Shown piece by piece: positions 54,413 to 63,101 of a stretch of 64,000 bases of DNA; the first letter of the stretch is position 1, and every line of letters begins with the position of its first letter. Position numbers and translations under genes: made by a program. A model generated the notes under the pieces. That model was given only the letters and a program-made list of their open reading frames with translations. It ran no database searches and was not told where the DNA came from. The DNA comes from Derxia gummosa DSM 723 (lineage in GTDB: Bacteria > Pseudomonadota > Gammaproteobacteria > Burkholderiales > Burkholderiaceae_E), in assembly GCF_000482785.1 (NCBI RefSeq), contig NZ_AXWS01000007.1, positions 868,001 through 932,000 on the forward strand. Reading direction: 5' to 3'.

Positions 54413-54910
54413 CTACTGCTGCTGCGCGACGCGCAGGCCGAGGCCGCGCCTGAGCCACACCACCAAACTCGGCCGCAAGGCGGTGCGTACATCCGCCACC
54501 CGCCATTCGCCATTGGCGCCGCGCCGCATGTCGAGCGTGACGCTGGCCGGCTCGCCCGCATTCAGGAAATCGACCGTGACCGCGCCGCTCACGTCGCCGG
54601 GCGCCGGCGGCTTGCTGGAAAAGGCGACGCCACTCACCGCTGGCGCGCGGCAGTCACAGAACGGATCGAAATCGAGCATCTCGCCGCCGAGCGCGCGATC
54701 GGCGCGGATCAGCGCCAGCAGCTCGGGCGCGAACACCGCACCGGCATCGACGCCAAGCACGTCACGCGGCTGGTTGCGTGCATAGCCGAGATACAGATTG
54801 CGCACCGTGGCTGTCATGTGACGCGCATCGGATACCGCTTCCACCCCTGCCGGATGCGCGATCAACAGCGCCACCGCGCCCGCCGCCGCCAGATACCGCT
54901 GCAAATGCAC
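54413..54910 (-). CDS. Small exported protein, DUF3828-like
   Basis: A 165-residue protein with a secretion signal (AAAGAVALLIAHPAGVEA) and a globular domain containing DFDPFCDCRAP and VDFLNAGEPASVTLDMRRG. The layout recalls DUF3828 proteins, but I am not certain. The GTG at 54910 follows AGGTGGGG by four bases; a TTG one codon earlier is possible. It starts 16 bases after the spoVR stop and is probably the last gene of that operon. Confidence 0.65.
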   Translation of the reverse strand: MHLQRYLAAAGAVALLIAHPAGVEAVSDARHMTATVRNLYLGYARNQPRDVLGVDAGAVFAPELLALIRADRALGGEMLDFDPFCDCRAPAVSGVAFSSKPPAPGDVSGAVTVDFLNAGEPASVTLDMRRGANGEWRVADVRTALRPSLVVWLRRGLGLRVAQQQ

Positions 54911-54926
54911 CAATCCCCACCTCGAT

Positions 54927-56450
54927 TCAAGCCGTCGCCGCCAATCCGCGCGGCGAACGCGTAAGCAGTCCGACTCGTGCCTCGGACCCCGGATCGCGCG
55001 ATTCTATTCGCACCGGAAATCCCCAGAGATTGGCCAGATATTCGAGCGTCTTGCCGGCGCTTTCATCATCGAGCGGGCGCTGATTCTGGCGCGTGTGCGT
55101 GAGTGTGAGCGAACGATCGGTCAAGCGGTTGTATTGCGTGACCTGGATGTCGGGCACGCGATTCTCTCGTGCGTATTGATCGGCCAGCAGGCTGCGCACT
55201 CGCCGATAACCGTCCTCGTTGTGAATCGAATCGACCCGGTAGACGCTCTTGTTCACGCTGTCTTCCACCGCGAAGAAGCGGAATTCGCGGATCACATTGG
55301 GCGACAGGAATTGCCGGATGAAGGATTCATCCTTGAAATTGCGCATCGCGAAGTCCGTCACCTTGATCCAGTCCTTGGTGCCGGCAAATTCCGGAAACCA
55401 GCGCTTGTCCTCTTCCGTGGGCTCGAGGCAGATGCGCTGGATGTCGCGGTAAATCGCAAATCCGAGCGCATACGGATTGATCGGGTACATCTTCTGGCCT
55501 TCGGGATCCTGGCGCTGGAACACCACATTGGTGTGCGAATGCAGGAACTCCATCATGTAGGCATCGTTGATGAGCCCCTTTTCATGCATCCGGTTCAGCA
55601 CGTTGTAATGCGTGAAAGTGGCATAGCCTTCATTCAGCACCTGGGTCTGCGTCTGCGGATAGAAATACTGGGCCATCTTTCGCACGATGCGCACCACTTC
55701 CCGCTGCCAGGTCGCCAGCTTCGGTGCGTTCTTCTCGATGAAATAGAGAAGATTCTCTTCGGGCTCGGGAGGATAGCGATCGTGCTTGGCCTCGATTTCG
55801 GCCGCATGCTTGAGCGTGGTGCGCGCCATCAGATCGTCATACATCAGGCGACGGGTTTCATCGGCTTCGTCCTGACGCCGGCGTTCGGCATCGGCCGAAA
55901 GCGGCGGCGGCCGCCGATAGCGATCCACCCCGTGATGCTGCAAGGCATGGGCGGCGTCCAGCACATCTTCCACCGCATCGATGCCGTAGCGCTCTTCGCA
56001 TTTGCGGATGTAATCGCGCGCGAACACCAGGTAATCGAGAATGGCATCAGCCTGCGTCCATTGCCGGAACAGGTAATTACCCTTGAACACCGCGTTGTGC
56101 CCATAGCTTGCATGCGCGATCACGAGCGCCTGCATGAGCATGGTGTTCTCTTCCATCAGATAGGCGATGCAGGGATCGCTATTGATGACGATTTCGTAAG
56201 CCAAACCCTGACGGCCGGTCTTGTAGGCGCGCTCGTTTCGCACCAGTTCCTTGCCATAGGACCAGTGCGCGTAATGCACCGGCATGCCGGCCGAGGCATA
56301 GGCATCGAGCATCTGCTCCGACCCGATCACCTCGATCTGGTTGCGATAGACATCGAGCTTGAACTCGTTGATCGCGATGTCGGCAATCGCCCGGTCATAT
56401 TCGGCGATGAGATCGAAAGTCCATTCGCTGCCGGTCGAGATATAGCCCAT
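54927..56450 (-). CDS. spoVR: SpoVR-family protein
   Basis: A 507-residue cytosolic protein of the SpoVR/YcgB family, linked in many proteobacteria to YeaH and PrkA in stress and stationary-phase responses. It shows MLIQALV-like LMQALVIAHASYGHNAVFKGN near residue 110-130 and VLNEGYATFTHYNVLN in the middle. The biochemical role is unknown. GGAG stands six bases before the ATG. Codon use is less GC-rich than in genes outside this operon. Confidence 0.92.
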   Translation of the reverse strand: MGYISTGSEWTFDLIAEYDRAIADIAINEFKLDVYRNQIEVIGSEQMLDAYASAGMPVHYAHWSYGKELVRNERAYKTGRQGLAYEIVINSDPCIAYLMEENTMLMQALVIAHASYGHNAVFKGNYLFRQWTQADAILDYLVFARDYIRKCEERYGIDAVEDVLDAAHALQHHGVDRYRRPPPLSADAERRRQDEADETRRLMYDDLMARTTLKHAAEIEAKHDRYPPEPEENLLYFIEKNAPKLATWQREVVRIVRKMAQYFYPQTQTQVLNEGYATFTHYNVLNRMHEKGLINDAYMMEFLHSHTNVVFQRQDPEGQKMYPINPYALGFAIYRDIQRICLEPTEEDKRWFPEFAGTKDWIKVTDFAMRNFKDESFIRQFLSPNVIREFRFFAVEDSVNKSVYRVDSIHNEDGYRRVRSLLADQYARENRVPDIQVTQYNRLTDRSLTLTHTRQNQRPLDDESAGKTLEYLANLWGFPVRIESRDPGSEARVGLLTRSPRGLAATA

Positions 56451-56534
56451 TGCCCGCTCCTGTTCCCTGCCGCAATTTCCCCACAATCAGGGCACGCGTC
56501 GGCCCCGATACCGCCACCGCAAGGCGACGGCTGC

Positions 56535-57803
56535 TCAACGCTTCTCGGTCACCCGCTTCTCGAATAGGCCGCGGAACACCGGATAGATCTCGTTCGGCGC
56601 CGCCACATGTCGCATCGAGAACACCGGCCGACCGTCGAGCGGCGAATAGGCGCTCCACAGGCCCGTAGGCCGCATCGAGAAATCATCCTCGTCGCGTGTT
56701 TCGATGTAGGCGAAATAGCGCAGCTTCGGAAAGATCTCGTTCTGCAGCAGGCCGACCGAGCGCACGCCATCATCCATGAGGCAATCGCCATCGGAAGCCT
56801 GGGCCGCGTACACATTCCAGCCGCGCGAATAGCGGGCCTTCATGATGTCGATCATCAGTTCGAGCGCGCTCGCCACGCGGGTGCCGCCCGATTGCCGGTC
56901 GAAGAAGAAAGTCTGCTCGTCCACTTCCTGCGCCGTTTCGGTATGGCGGATGAAGACGAGATCGACCTGATCGTATTTCCGAGTCAGGAACAGATGCAGC
57001 AGCGTGAAGAAACGCTTGGCCAGATCCTTCTTGTGCTCGTCCATCGACCCGGACACGTCCATCAGGCAGAACATCACCGCCTTGAAGGCCGGCGCCGGAT
57101 AGGTCGTGCGATTGCGGTAGCGAAGGTCGAGTTCTTCGAGATAGGGCACGCGATCCAGCCGCACTTCCTGCAAGGCCATCAACTGGCGCTCGATCTCGGC
57201 AATGGTCGCGAGCGAATCGCCGCGCGCGCGAGCCTCAGCCAGCAGGGCTTCGAGCTCCTTTTCCTCGTCGTCCGGATCGTCCGACAGCGCCAATGCGCGG
57301 GCCGACGCCTGGCGCATCGTGCGCATGACCGACAGGCGACTCGGCGAACCCTCGCGCGCATAACCGGCATTGCGTGATTTCAATTCCGGCGATTGCGCGA
57401 GCTCCTCTCGCAGGCGATTCGGCAATTCGAGATCGTCGAAGAACAACTGCATGAATTCTTCGCGCGACAGCGTGAAGGTGAAGCTGTCCTCGCCTTCGCC
57501 GCCATGCCCGCCCTGCCCGCCACCTTCCTTCGGCTTCGGGATCTCGTCTCCGGGCACGAATTTGCGGTTGCCCGGATTCACCCAGATGTTGTTGCCGCCC
57601 TGGCCATTGCGGAATGACGGCTCGGTGATGCCGCGCTCGTCGATGGTGACTTCCGCTGCGCCGTCCATGTCCTTGATGCTGCGTCCGGAAATGGTGTCGG
57701 CGATCGCGCGCTTGATCTGCTGTTTATAACGGCGGATGAAGCGCTCTCGATTCGCGGCATTCTTGTGCCGCCCGTTGGGGCGGCGGTCGATGATGCTGGA
57801 CAT
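56535..57803 (-). CDS. yeaH: YeaH/YhbH family von Willebrand-type protein
   Basis: A 422-residue cytosolic protein. The first 110 residues are basic, then Gly-rich (GGGQGGHGGEGED). A VWA-like metal-ion site DVSGS at 249-253 lies in CLMDVSGSMDEHKKDLAKRFF, and the C-terminal part reads IYPVFRGLFEKR. Family members work with the kinase PrkA/YeaG, probably as a scaffold. It lies 39 bases after prkA and 84 bases before spoVR on the same strand. Confidence 0.93.
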   Translation of the reverse strand: MSSIIDRRPNGRHKNAANRERFIRRYKQQIKRAIADTISGRSIKDMDGAAEVTIDERGITEPSFRNGQGGNNIWVNPGNRKFVPGDEIPKPKEGGGQGGHGGEGEDSFTFTLSREEFMQLFFDDLELPNRLREELAQSPELKSRNAGYAREGSPSRLSVMRTMRQASARALALSDDPDDEEKELEALLAEARARGDSLATIAEIERQLMALQEVRLDRVPYLEELDLRYRNRTTYPAPAFKAVMFCLMDVSGSMDEHKKDLAKRFFTLLHLFLTRKYDQVDLVFIRHTETAQEVDEQTFFFDRQSGGTRVASALELMIDIMKARYSRGWNVYAAQASDGDCLMDDGVRSVGLLQNEIFPKLRYFAYIETRDEDDFSMRPTGLWSAYSPLDGRPVFSMRHVAAPNEIYPVFRGLFEKRVTEKR

Positions 57804-57842
57804 TCGTCCTCCCGAGGCCGAAGCCTCTCACCCTGCGGCGCG

Positions 57843-59768
57843 TCAGCTGGCTTTCTTGGTGCGCTGGTGCCATTCGACAAGAACACGGACCTGTTTCTCG
57901 GTATAGCCCTTGGAGAGCATGCGCGAGACAAAGGATTCGTGCTTCTTCTGCTCCTCGGCCGATCCCTTGGCCGTGAAAGCGATGACGGGCAGCAACTCCT
58001 CGGTATTCGAGAACATGCGCTTCTCGATCACTTCGCGCAGTTTCTCGTAGGAGGTCCACACCGGATTCTTGCCACCATTGGCGGCACGCGCGCGGAGGAC
58101 GAAGTTGACGATTTCCTGCCGGAAATCCTTCGGATTGCTGATGCCGGCCGGCTTCTCGATCTTTTCGAGTTCAGAATTCAGCATCGCGCGGTCATACGAC
58201 TCGCCCGTATTGAGGTCACGGTAATCCTGGTTCTGCACCCAGTAATCCGCGTAGGTGACATAACGGTCGAACAGGTTCTGACCGTACTCCGAATAGGTTT
58301 CCAGATACGCAGTCTGGATTTCCTTGGTGAGGAAATCGGCATAGCGCGGCGCAAGCCAGTCCTTGATGAAGGAAATGTACTTGCGCTTGGTTTCCTCCGG
58401 CAGATTGTCGGCCTCGATCTTCTGTTCGAGCACATACATCAGGTGTACCGGATTGGCGGCAATCTCCTGGGTGTCGTAATTGAAGACCTGCGACAGGATC
58501 TTGTAGGCATAGCGTGTCGAACTGCCGGCCATGCCTTCGTCAGGCGAGGCGAAATCACGGTATTCCTGGATCGTCTTGGCGCGCGGATCGGTGTCCTTGA
58601 TGTTCTCGCCGTCGTAGACGCGCATCTTCGAATAGACGCTCGAATTCTCGGGATCTTCGAGGCGGGTCAGGACGCTGAATTGCGCCATCATTTCAAGCGT
58701 GCCCGGCGCGCATGGCGCCTGGGTGAGCGAGCTGTGATCCAGCAGCTTGCGATAGATCTTCACTTCCTCGGTCACGCGCAGGCAATACGGCACCTTGACC
58801 ACGTTGATCCGGTCGAGGAATGCCTCGTTGTGCTTGTTGTTGCGGAAGTTCTGCCATTCGCTTTCATTCGAGTGCGCGAGGATCACGCCCTGGAATGGGA
58901 TCGCGCCGAAACCTTCGGTGCCCTTGAAATTGCCTTCCTGGGTTGCCGTCAGCAGCGGATGCAGCATCTTGATCGGCGCCTTGAACATCTCGACGAATTC
59001 GAGAATGCCCTGGTTCGCGATGCACAGGCCGCCCGAATAGCTGTAGGCATCCGGATCGTCCTGGGCAAACAGCTTGAGCTTGCGGATATCGACCTTGCCG
59101 ACCAGCGACGAGATGTCCTGGTTGTTCTCGTCGCCCGGCTCGGTCTTGGCAATGCCGATCTGGTTGAGCACCGACGGCTGCACGCGCACGACCTTGAACT
59201 TGCGCAGATCGCCGTCGTATTCGGCCAGACGCTTCTGCGCCCAGGGGCTGCTGATGCCGGTCAGGTAGCGGCGCGGAATCTTGTATTCCTGCTCCAGCAC
59301 TTCGGCGTATTCGATCGGATTGAAGAGGCCGAGTGGGGATTCATTGATGGGCGAACCCTTGAGCGCATAGATGGGGAATTTCTCCATCAGCACCTTGAGC
59401 TTTTCAGCCAGCGAGCTTTTCGCGCTGCCGACCGGGCCGAGCAGATAAAGCACCTGCTTCTTTTCTTCCAGGCCCTGGGCCGCGTGGCGGAAATGCGCGA
59501 CGATCTGCTCGATCGCGCTTTCCATTCCGTAGAAGCCGTCGAATGCCGGGTAATGCCGCAGCGGCCGGTTGCTGAAAATGCGCGACAGGCGCGGATCGCC
59601 ACGCGTATCGATGATTTCAGGTTCGCCAATCGCCGCGAGCATGCGCTCGGCCGGCGAGGCATAGGCCATCGGATCGCGCGCGCAGAGCTGGAGATACTCC
59701 TCCAGCGTCATTTCGACGCTCTGCTTCGCGCTATACGACTCGTGGAATCGATCCAGCAAGCTTCCCAT
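57843..59768 (-). CDS. prkA: PrkA/YeaG serine protein kinase
   Basis: A 641-residue protein matching E. coli YeaG in length. An AAA+-like ATPase module has Walker A GPVGSAKSS at 111-119 (YLLGPVGSAKSSLAEKLK), followed by the PrkA C-terminal kinase-related domain. Known roles are stationary-phase and starvation signalling together with YeaH. The ATG at 59768 follows GGGAGGG, and a perfect 18-base palindrome stands just before that site. It is the first gene of the prkA-yeaH-spoVR group. Confidence 0.93.
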   Translation of the reverse strand: MGSLLDRFHESYSAKQSVEMTLEEYLQLCARDPMAYASPAERMLAAIGEPEIIDTRGDPRLSRIFSNRPLRHYPAFDGFYGMESAIEQIVAHFRHAAQGLEEKKQVLYLLGPVGSAKSSLAEKLKVLMEKFPIYALKGSPINESPLGLFNPIEYAEVLEQEYKIPRRYLTGISSPWAQKRLAEYDGDLRKFKVVRVQPSVLNQIGIAKTEPGDENNQDISSLVGKVDIRKLKLFAQDDPDAYSYSGGLCIANQGILEFVEMFKAPIKMLHPLLTATQEGNFKGTEGFGAIPFQGVILAHSNESEWQNFRNNKHNEAFLDRINVVKVPYCLRVTEEVKIYRKLLDHSSLTQAPCAPGTLEMMAQFSVLTRLEDPENSSVYSKMRVYDGENIKDTDPRAKTIQEYRDFASPDEGMAGSSTRYAYKILSQVFNYDTQEIAANPVHLMYVLEQKIEADNLPEETKRKYISFIKDWLAPRYADFLTKEIQTAYLETYSEYGQNLFDRYVTYADYWVQNQDYRDLNTGESYDRAMLNSELEKIEKPAGISNPKDFRQEIVNFVLRARAANGGKNPVWTSYEKLREVIEKRMFSNTEELLPVIAFTAKGSAEEQKKHESFVSRMLSKGYTEKQVRVLVEWHQRTKKAS

Positions 59769-59782
59769 ATCGCCCTCCCAGT

Positions 59783-59800
59783 GCCCGGCCCCGGCCGGGC
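59783..59800 (-). promoter_or_regulatory. Perfect palindrome in the prkA leader
   Basis: GCCCGGCCCCGGCCGGGC forms an 8-base-pair hairpin with a 2-base loop. It stands three bases upstream of the GGGAGGG ribosome site of prkA, close enough to influence translation or mRNA stability. Confidence 0.5.
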
Positions 59801-60349
59801 GGCAATGAAGATTCAGTGACGCGGCAAAAGAGCGGGAGCAAAGAGCGCGGAACAAAGGATCGACCGGTTTCGTCCTTCACTGAACCCAGACCATTCCCGA
59901 GTCATGAGGTTCAGCCCTGATGCAGGTTTGCACAATGCCGAGCGGCATCAGGCAGTAACCACTGACAACACCGGCTGATCGGACAATTGCCCGGGATGAA
60001 GGGCAATCGGTGCATCTGGCCGGGTGGCACGGGGCGGGGAGAAACCAAAAGAGCGCTCAAAGAGCGACAACGCAGCGGCGTGTGTGTCCGCGACAAGCTC
60101 ACGTTGGCAACATTCATGCCGAGTGTCGAGCGGAGTTTGGTAACAGGCGGCCGTCTCGCACATCGGCAAGTCACGGATGGACTGTAGGGGCAGCCGACGT
60201 TCCGGATTTCGGGATAAACGGTCATCCGGCGGCACTGCCGGAGCCTTCCGCTCGGAGCCGAGAGGGCAGGCTGATGCGCGCCGTCGGGCTGCGGCGACAT
60301 GCGCCAGCCCGTGCTCCGCAGCTGCCCCGGACCTCGCAGTCAGCCCGTG
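59801..60349. other. Long gap between prkA and mtgA
   Basis: About 550 bases with no convincing gene. It must carry the prkA promoter (right to left) and the end of mtgA. TGAACC (59881-59886) and GGTTCA (59908-59913) form a loose inverted repeat. CCGGC near 60226 and GCCGG near 60237 could form an mtgA terminator. No sigma54-type GG-N10-GC pair was found near prkA. Confidence 0.5.
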
Positions 60350-61108
60350 CTAGGGCAGCGTGGCACCGCCCATGCGCGCGAGCACCGTTGCTGTCTTGCG
60401 CAGCAGCTGGGGATGGTTGCGGTTGCGGTCGAAGTAGCGCGGATTGGGCAGCATCGCCGCCAGCTTGGCGGCCTGCGGCGCGCTGAGGGCCGAAGCCGGT
60501 ATGCCGTAATAGTGATGCGCCGCGGCCTCGATGCCGAACACGCCGACGCCCCATTCAACAACGTTGAGATAGACCTCGAGGATGCGCGGCTTGTCCATCC
60601 AGAACTCGATCATCCAGGTGATGACGAATTCCTGACCCTTGCGCACATAGCTGCGGTCGGCCGTGAGAAAAAGGTTCTTGGCGAGCTGCTGGGTGAGCGT
60701 GGAGCCGCCGGCGACGACGTGACCACGACGCTGGTTCTTCTGCCAGGCACGTTCGAGCGCCTCCCAATCTACGCCGTCGTGCTCGGTGAAATTGCTGTCT
60801 TCGGCAGCGATCACTGCGCGCTTGATGTTGCGGCTGATGCGGTCGTAGGCCACCCAGCTGTGCTGGATGACGGGCTGGACGGCGGCGCTGCGCTGCGTCC
60901 GTGCCGGCGTGGCGTCGACGCGCGCGACGTTCGGCTCGGGACTTTCGAGGCGCAATTGCTGGGCGCGCATGAAGCTGGTCATGCCCGGGTCGATCACGAC
61001 CCACATGCCGATCTTGATGAAGAACAGCGCCTGCACCACGACGGCCGAAGCCGCCGCCATGAGCGCCAGCCGCCAGCCAATGCCAACCACTCGCGCGAAA
61101 CCTGGCAT
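60350..61108 (-). CDS. mtgA: Monofunctional biosynthetic peptidoglycan transglycosylase MtgA
   Basis: A 252-residue class GT51 enzyme that polymerises glycan strands. One N-terminal membrane helix (about 10-35) precedes the catalytic domain with EDSNFTEHDGVDW (catalytic Glu), GGSTLTQQLAKNLFL and VYLNVVEWGVGVFGIEAAA. The ATG at 61108 is chosen; a GTG three codons upstream is possible. It lies 61 bases after aroE, as in many Burkholderiales. Confidence 0.93.
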   Translation of the reverse strand: MPGFARVVGIGWRLALMAAASAVVVQALFFIKIGMWVVIDPGMTSFMRAQQLRLESPEPNVARVDATPARTQRSAAVQPVIQHSWVAYDRISRNIKRAVIAAEDSNFTEHDGVDWEALERAWQKNQRRGHVVAGGSTLTQQLAKNLFLTADRSYVRKGQEFVITWMIEFWMDKPRILEVYLNVVEWGVGVFGIEAAAHHYYGIPASALSAPQAAKLAAMLPNPRYFDRNRNHPQLLRKTATVLARMGGATLP

Positions 61109-61169
61109 GCCATTCACCGGTGGAGCGGGATCGCGCGGCGGCCACGCATGCCGCAGGCGGTGCCCGGCA

Positions 61170-62018
61170 TCACCTGGCGGCCAGTTCGGCGCGGATCGCG
61201 GCGATGACGGCACCGGTCGTCGGCCGCACGCCGCGCCAGTCGAAGAAGGATTCGGCGGCCTGCTCGACCAGCATGCCGAGGCCGTCGGCAAGACCGGCGC
61301 AGCCACAGATGGCGGCGTGGGCCAGAAAGCTTGTCGGCTTTGCGCCGTACATCATGTCGTAAACAAAACCCGCGTCCTTCAAGAGGGCATCGGCAATCGG
61401 CGGCAAGTCGCCGTCGAGGCTGGTGCTGGTCGCGTTGATGACGACATCGAAACGGCCGGCCAGCCCGGCAAAGCCGGCGGCGGTGACTCGGGTCGCGGCG
61501 GCGCGCGCCGACTGCGCCAGTTCCTCCGCCTTCGGCTCGGTGCGGTTGGCGATCACGATCTCGGCCGGGCCGGCATCGACCAGCGGCAGCAGCGCGCCGC
61601 GCGCCGCCCCCCCCGCGCCGAGCAGCAGCACGCGGGCGCCCGCGAGCTTCACGCCGAGGTTGTCGCGCAGGTCGCGCACGATGCCGATGCCGTCGGTGTT
61701 GTCGCCATGAATGCGGCCGGCGGCATCGATCCAGAGCGTGTTGACCGCGCCGGCATGGGCGGCACGCTCGGTGAGCTGATCGGCGAGTTCGAAGGCTTCG
61801 AGCTTGAACGGTACGGTCACGTTCAACCCGCGTCCCCCACCCGCGAAGAAGTCGCGCGCGGTGACGGTGAAGCCGTCGAGCGGCGCGAGGATGCGGTCAT
61901 AGGCCACGTGCTCGCCGGTCTCGGCGGCGAAGCGGGCGTGGATCTGCGGCGAGCGGCTGTGGGCGATCGGGTTGCCGACGACGGCGTAGCGGTCGGGCGA
62001 GGAGGCGGAAGCGGTCAC
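61170..62018 (-). CDS. aroE: Shikimate dehydrogenase AroE
   Basis: A 282-residue NADP-dependent enzyme of the shikimate pathway. Substrate region: GNPIAHSRSPQIH and NVTVPFK (catalytic Lys); then HGDNTDGIG (catalytic Asp) and the dinucleotide loop LLGAGGAARG with NRT following. It starts with GTG seven bases after the tonB stop. Confidence 0.94.
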   Translation of the reverse strand: MTASASSPDRYAVVGNPIAHSRSPQIHARFAAETGEHVAYDRILAPLDGFTVTARDFFAGGGRGLNVTVPFKLEAFELADQLTERAAHAGAVNTLWIDAAGRIHGDNTDGIGIVRDLRDNLGVKLAGARVLLLGAGGAARGALLPLVDAGPAEIVIANRTEPKAEELAQSARAAATRVTAAGFAGLAGRFDVVINATSTSLDGDLPPIADALLKDAGFVYDMMYGAKPTSFLAHAAICGCAGLADGLGMLVEQAAESFFDWRGVRPTTGAVIAAIRAELAAR

Positions 62019-62025
62019 GGGGGCG

Positions 62026-62919
62026 TCACTTGGCGCGGGTTTCGAACTGGTCGTTGGTGAACATCATGGTGCGCGTGATGGAGAGTTGGTCCATCTCCTT
62101 CTTCATCTGCGCGGTGAAGCGTCCGTAGGGCGCGGCGCGGCGCACGATGTTGAGCGCCGACTGGTCGAGCAGCTTGTGGCCCGAACTCTTGTCGATGTTG
62201 AGCTCGACGATGTTGCCGTCGCCGTCGATGAGCACGGTGATCTGCACCGCGCCGTACACCTTGCCGCGCGCCTCCTCGGGGTAGTTGGAGTTGCCCCACT
62301 TCTCGACCTTGCTGCGGAAGTTCTCGACATAGAGCGCGGCCGAGTAGTCCTTGGCGCCGGTGCCGAAGAAGTGCTTGCGCGGGCGCTTGTTCTCCATGTC
62401 GATGCGCTCCTGCACGATCGCCGCCTGCTGGGCGTAGGCACGCTGGGCGTCGGTCATGTCGGCGCCGTTGCGCGGATCGGGCGTGGGACGCGGCGCGTCG
62501 CTCGGGGCGGGCGTGGGCTTGCCGTCCCTCGTGAGCGAGCTGAGCAGCTTCTTCTGCTCGGCCTCGAGCTGCTGGAGCTTGCGCACCGCGTCATTGAGGG
62601 AGTTGCCGGGCTGCTCGACGCCGGTGTTGGGCAGCGGCGTGCCGGCATGCTTGCTGTCGTGCTCGCCGCCGCCGTCGAGCGCGACCTGGGCCAGCAGTTC
62701 GGCCTGAGCCGGCGCGCGGTCGCTGCGGCTGTTGACGATGACGACCTCGATGCCCGGGTCCTTGGCCTTGATCTCGAAGGTTTCGGGAGCAACGAAACGT
62801 ACGGTCAGCAGGCCGCCGTGCAGCAGGAAAGACAGGGCGATCGCCGCCGCCAGCACGCGGTTGCGGTCGTACCAGTCGCGCGGGTCGAAGCGGCGCGGGG
62901 CGCTCAGGGTCTGGGTCAT
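62026..62919 (-). CDS. tonB: TonB-family energy transducer
   Basis: A 297-residue protein with one N-terminal membrane helix (about 23-41), a periplasmic linker with Pro-containing and coiled-coil stretches (LQQLEAEQKKLLSSL), and a C-terminal TonB domain (YPEEARGKVYGAVQITVLIDGDG). The linker is less Pro-rich than classic TonB. No exbB or exbD lies beside it in this window. It follows the RNase II gene, in the order common to Burkholderiales. Confidence 0.88.
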   Translation of the reverse strand: MTQTLSAPRRFDPRDWYDRNRVLAAAIALSFLLHGGLLTVRFVAPETFEIKAKDPGIEVVIVNSRSDRAPAQAELLAQVALDGGGEHDSKHAGTPLPNTGVEQPGNSLNDAVRKLQQLEAEQKKLLSSLTRDGKPTPAPSDAPRPTPDPRNGADMTDAQRAYAQQAAIVQERIDMENKRPRKHFFGTGAKDYSAALYVENFRSKVEKWGNSNYPEEARGKVYGAVQITVLIDGDGNIVELNIDKSSGHKLLDQSALNIVRRAAPYGRFTAQMKKEMDQLSITRTMMFTNDQFETRAK

Positions 62920-63101
62920 GGCGGCGGATTCTAGCGGCGGGGTGGCGACGGCGATGCGGCGTCGATCAGCCCGCGCCACGGTCATTTCGCAGGCTTGCGA
63001 CAGCCGGCACGCGGCGACGACGGGCGCACCCGCCGTGCGCCGGGCCGTGGCGCCGGACGGCGCGCCACAGGGCGACAGCCGCCGGCGATCATGCGCCCGC
63101 G

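Noticed and set aside
59850-59960. Possible sigma54 promoter upstream of prkA
   Set aside because: No GG and GC pair at the required 10-base spacing was found; GGCATTGTGCAAAC fails the spacing.
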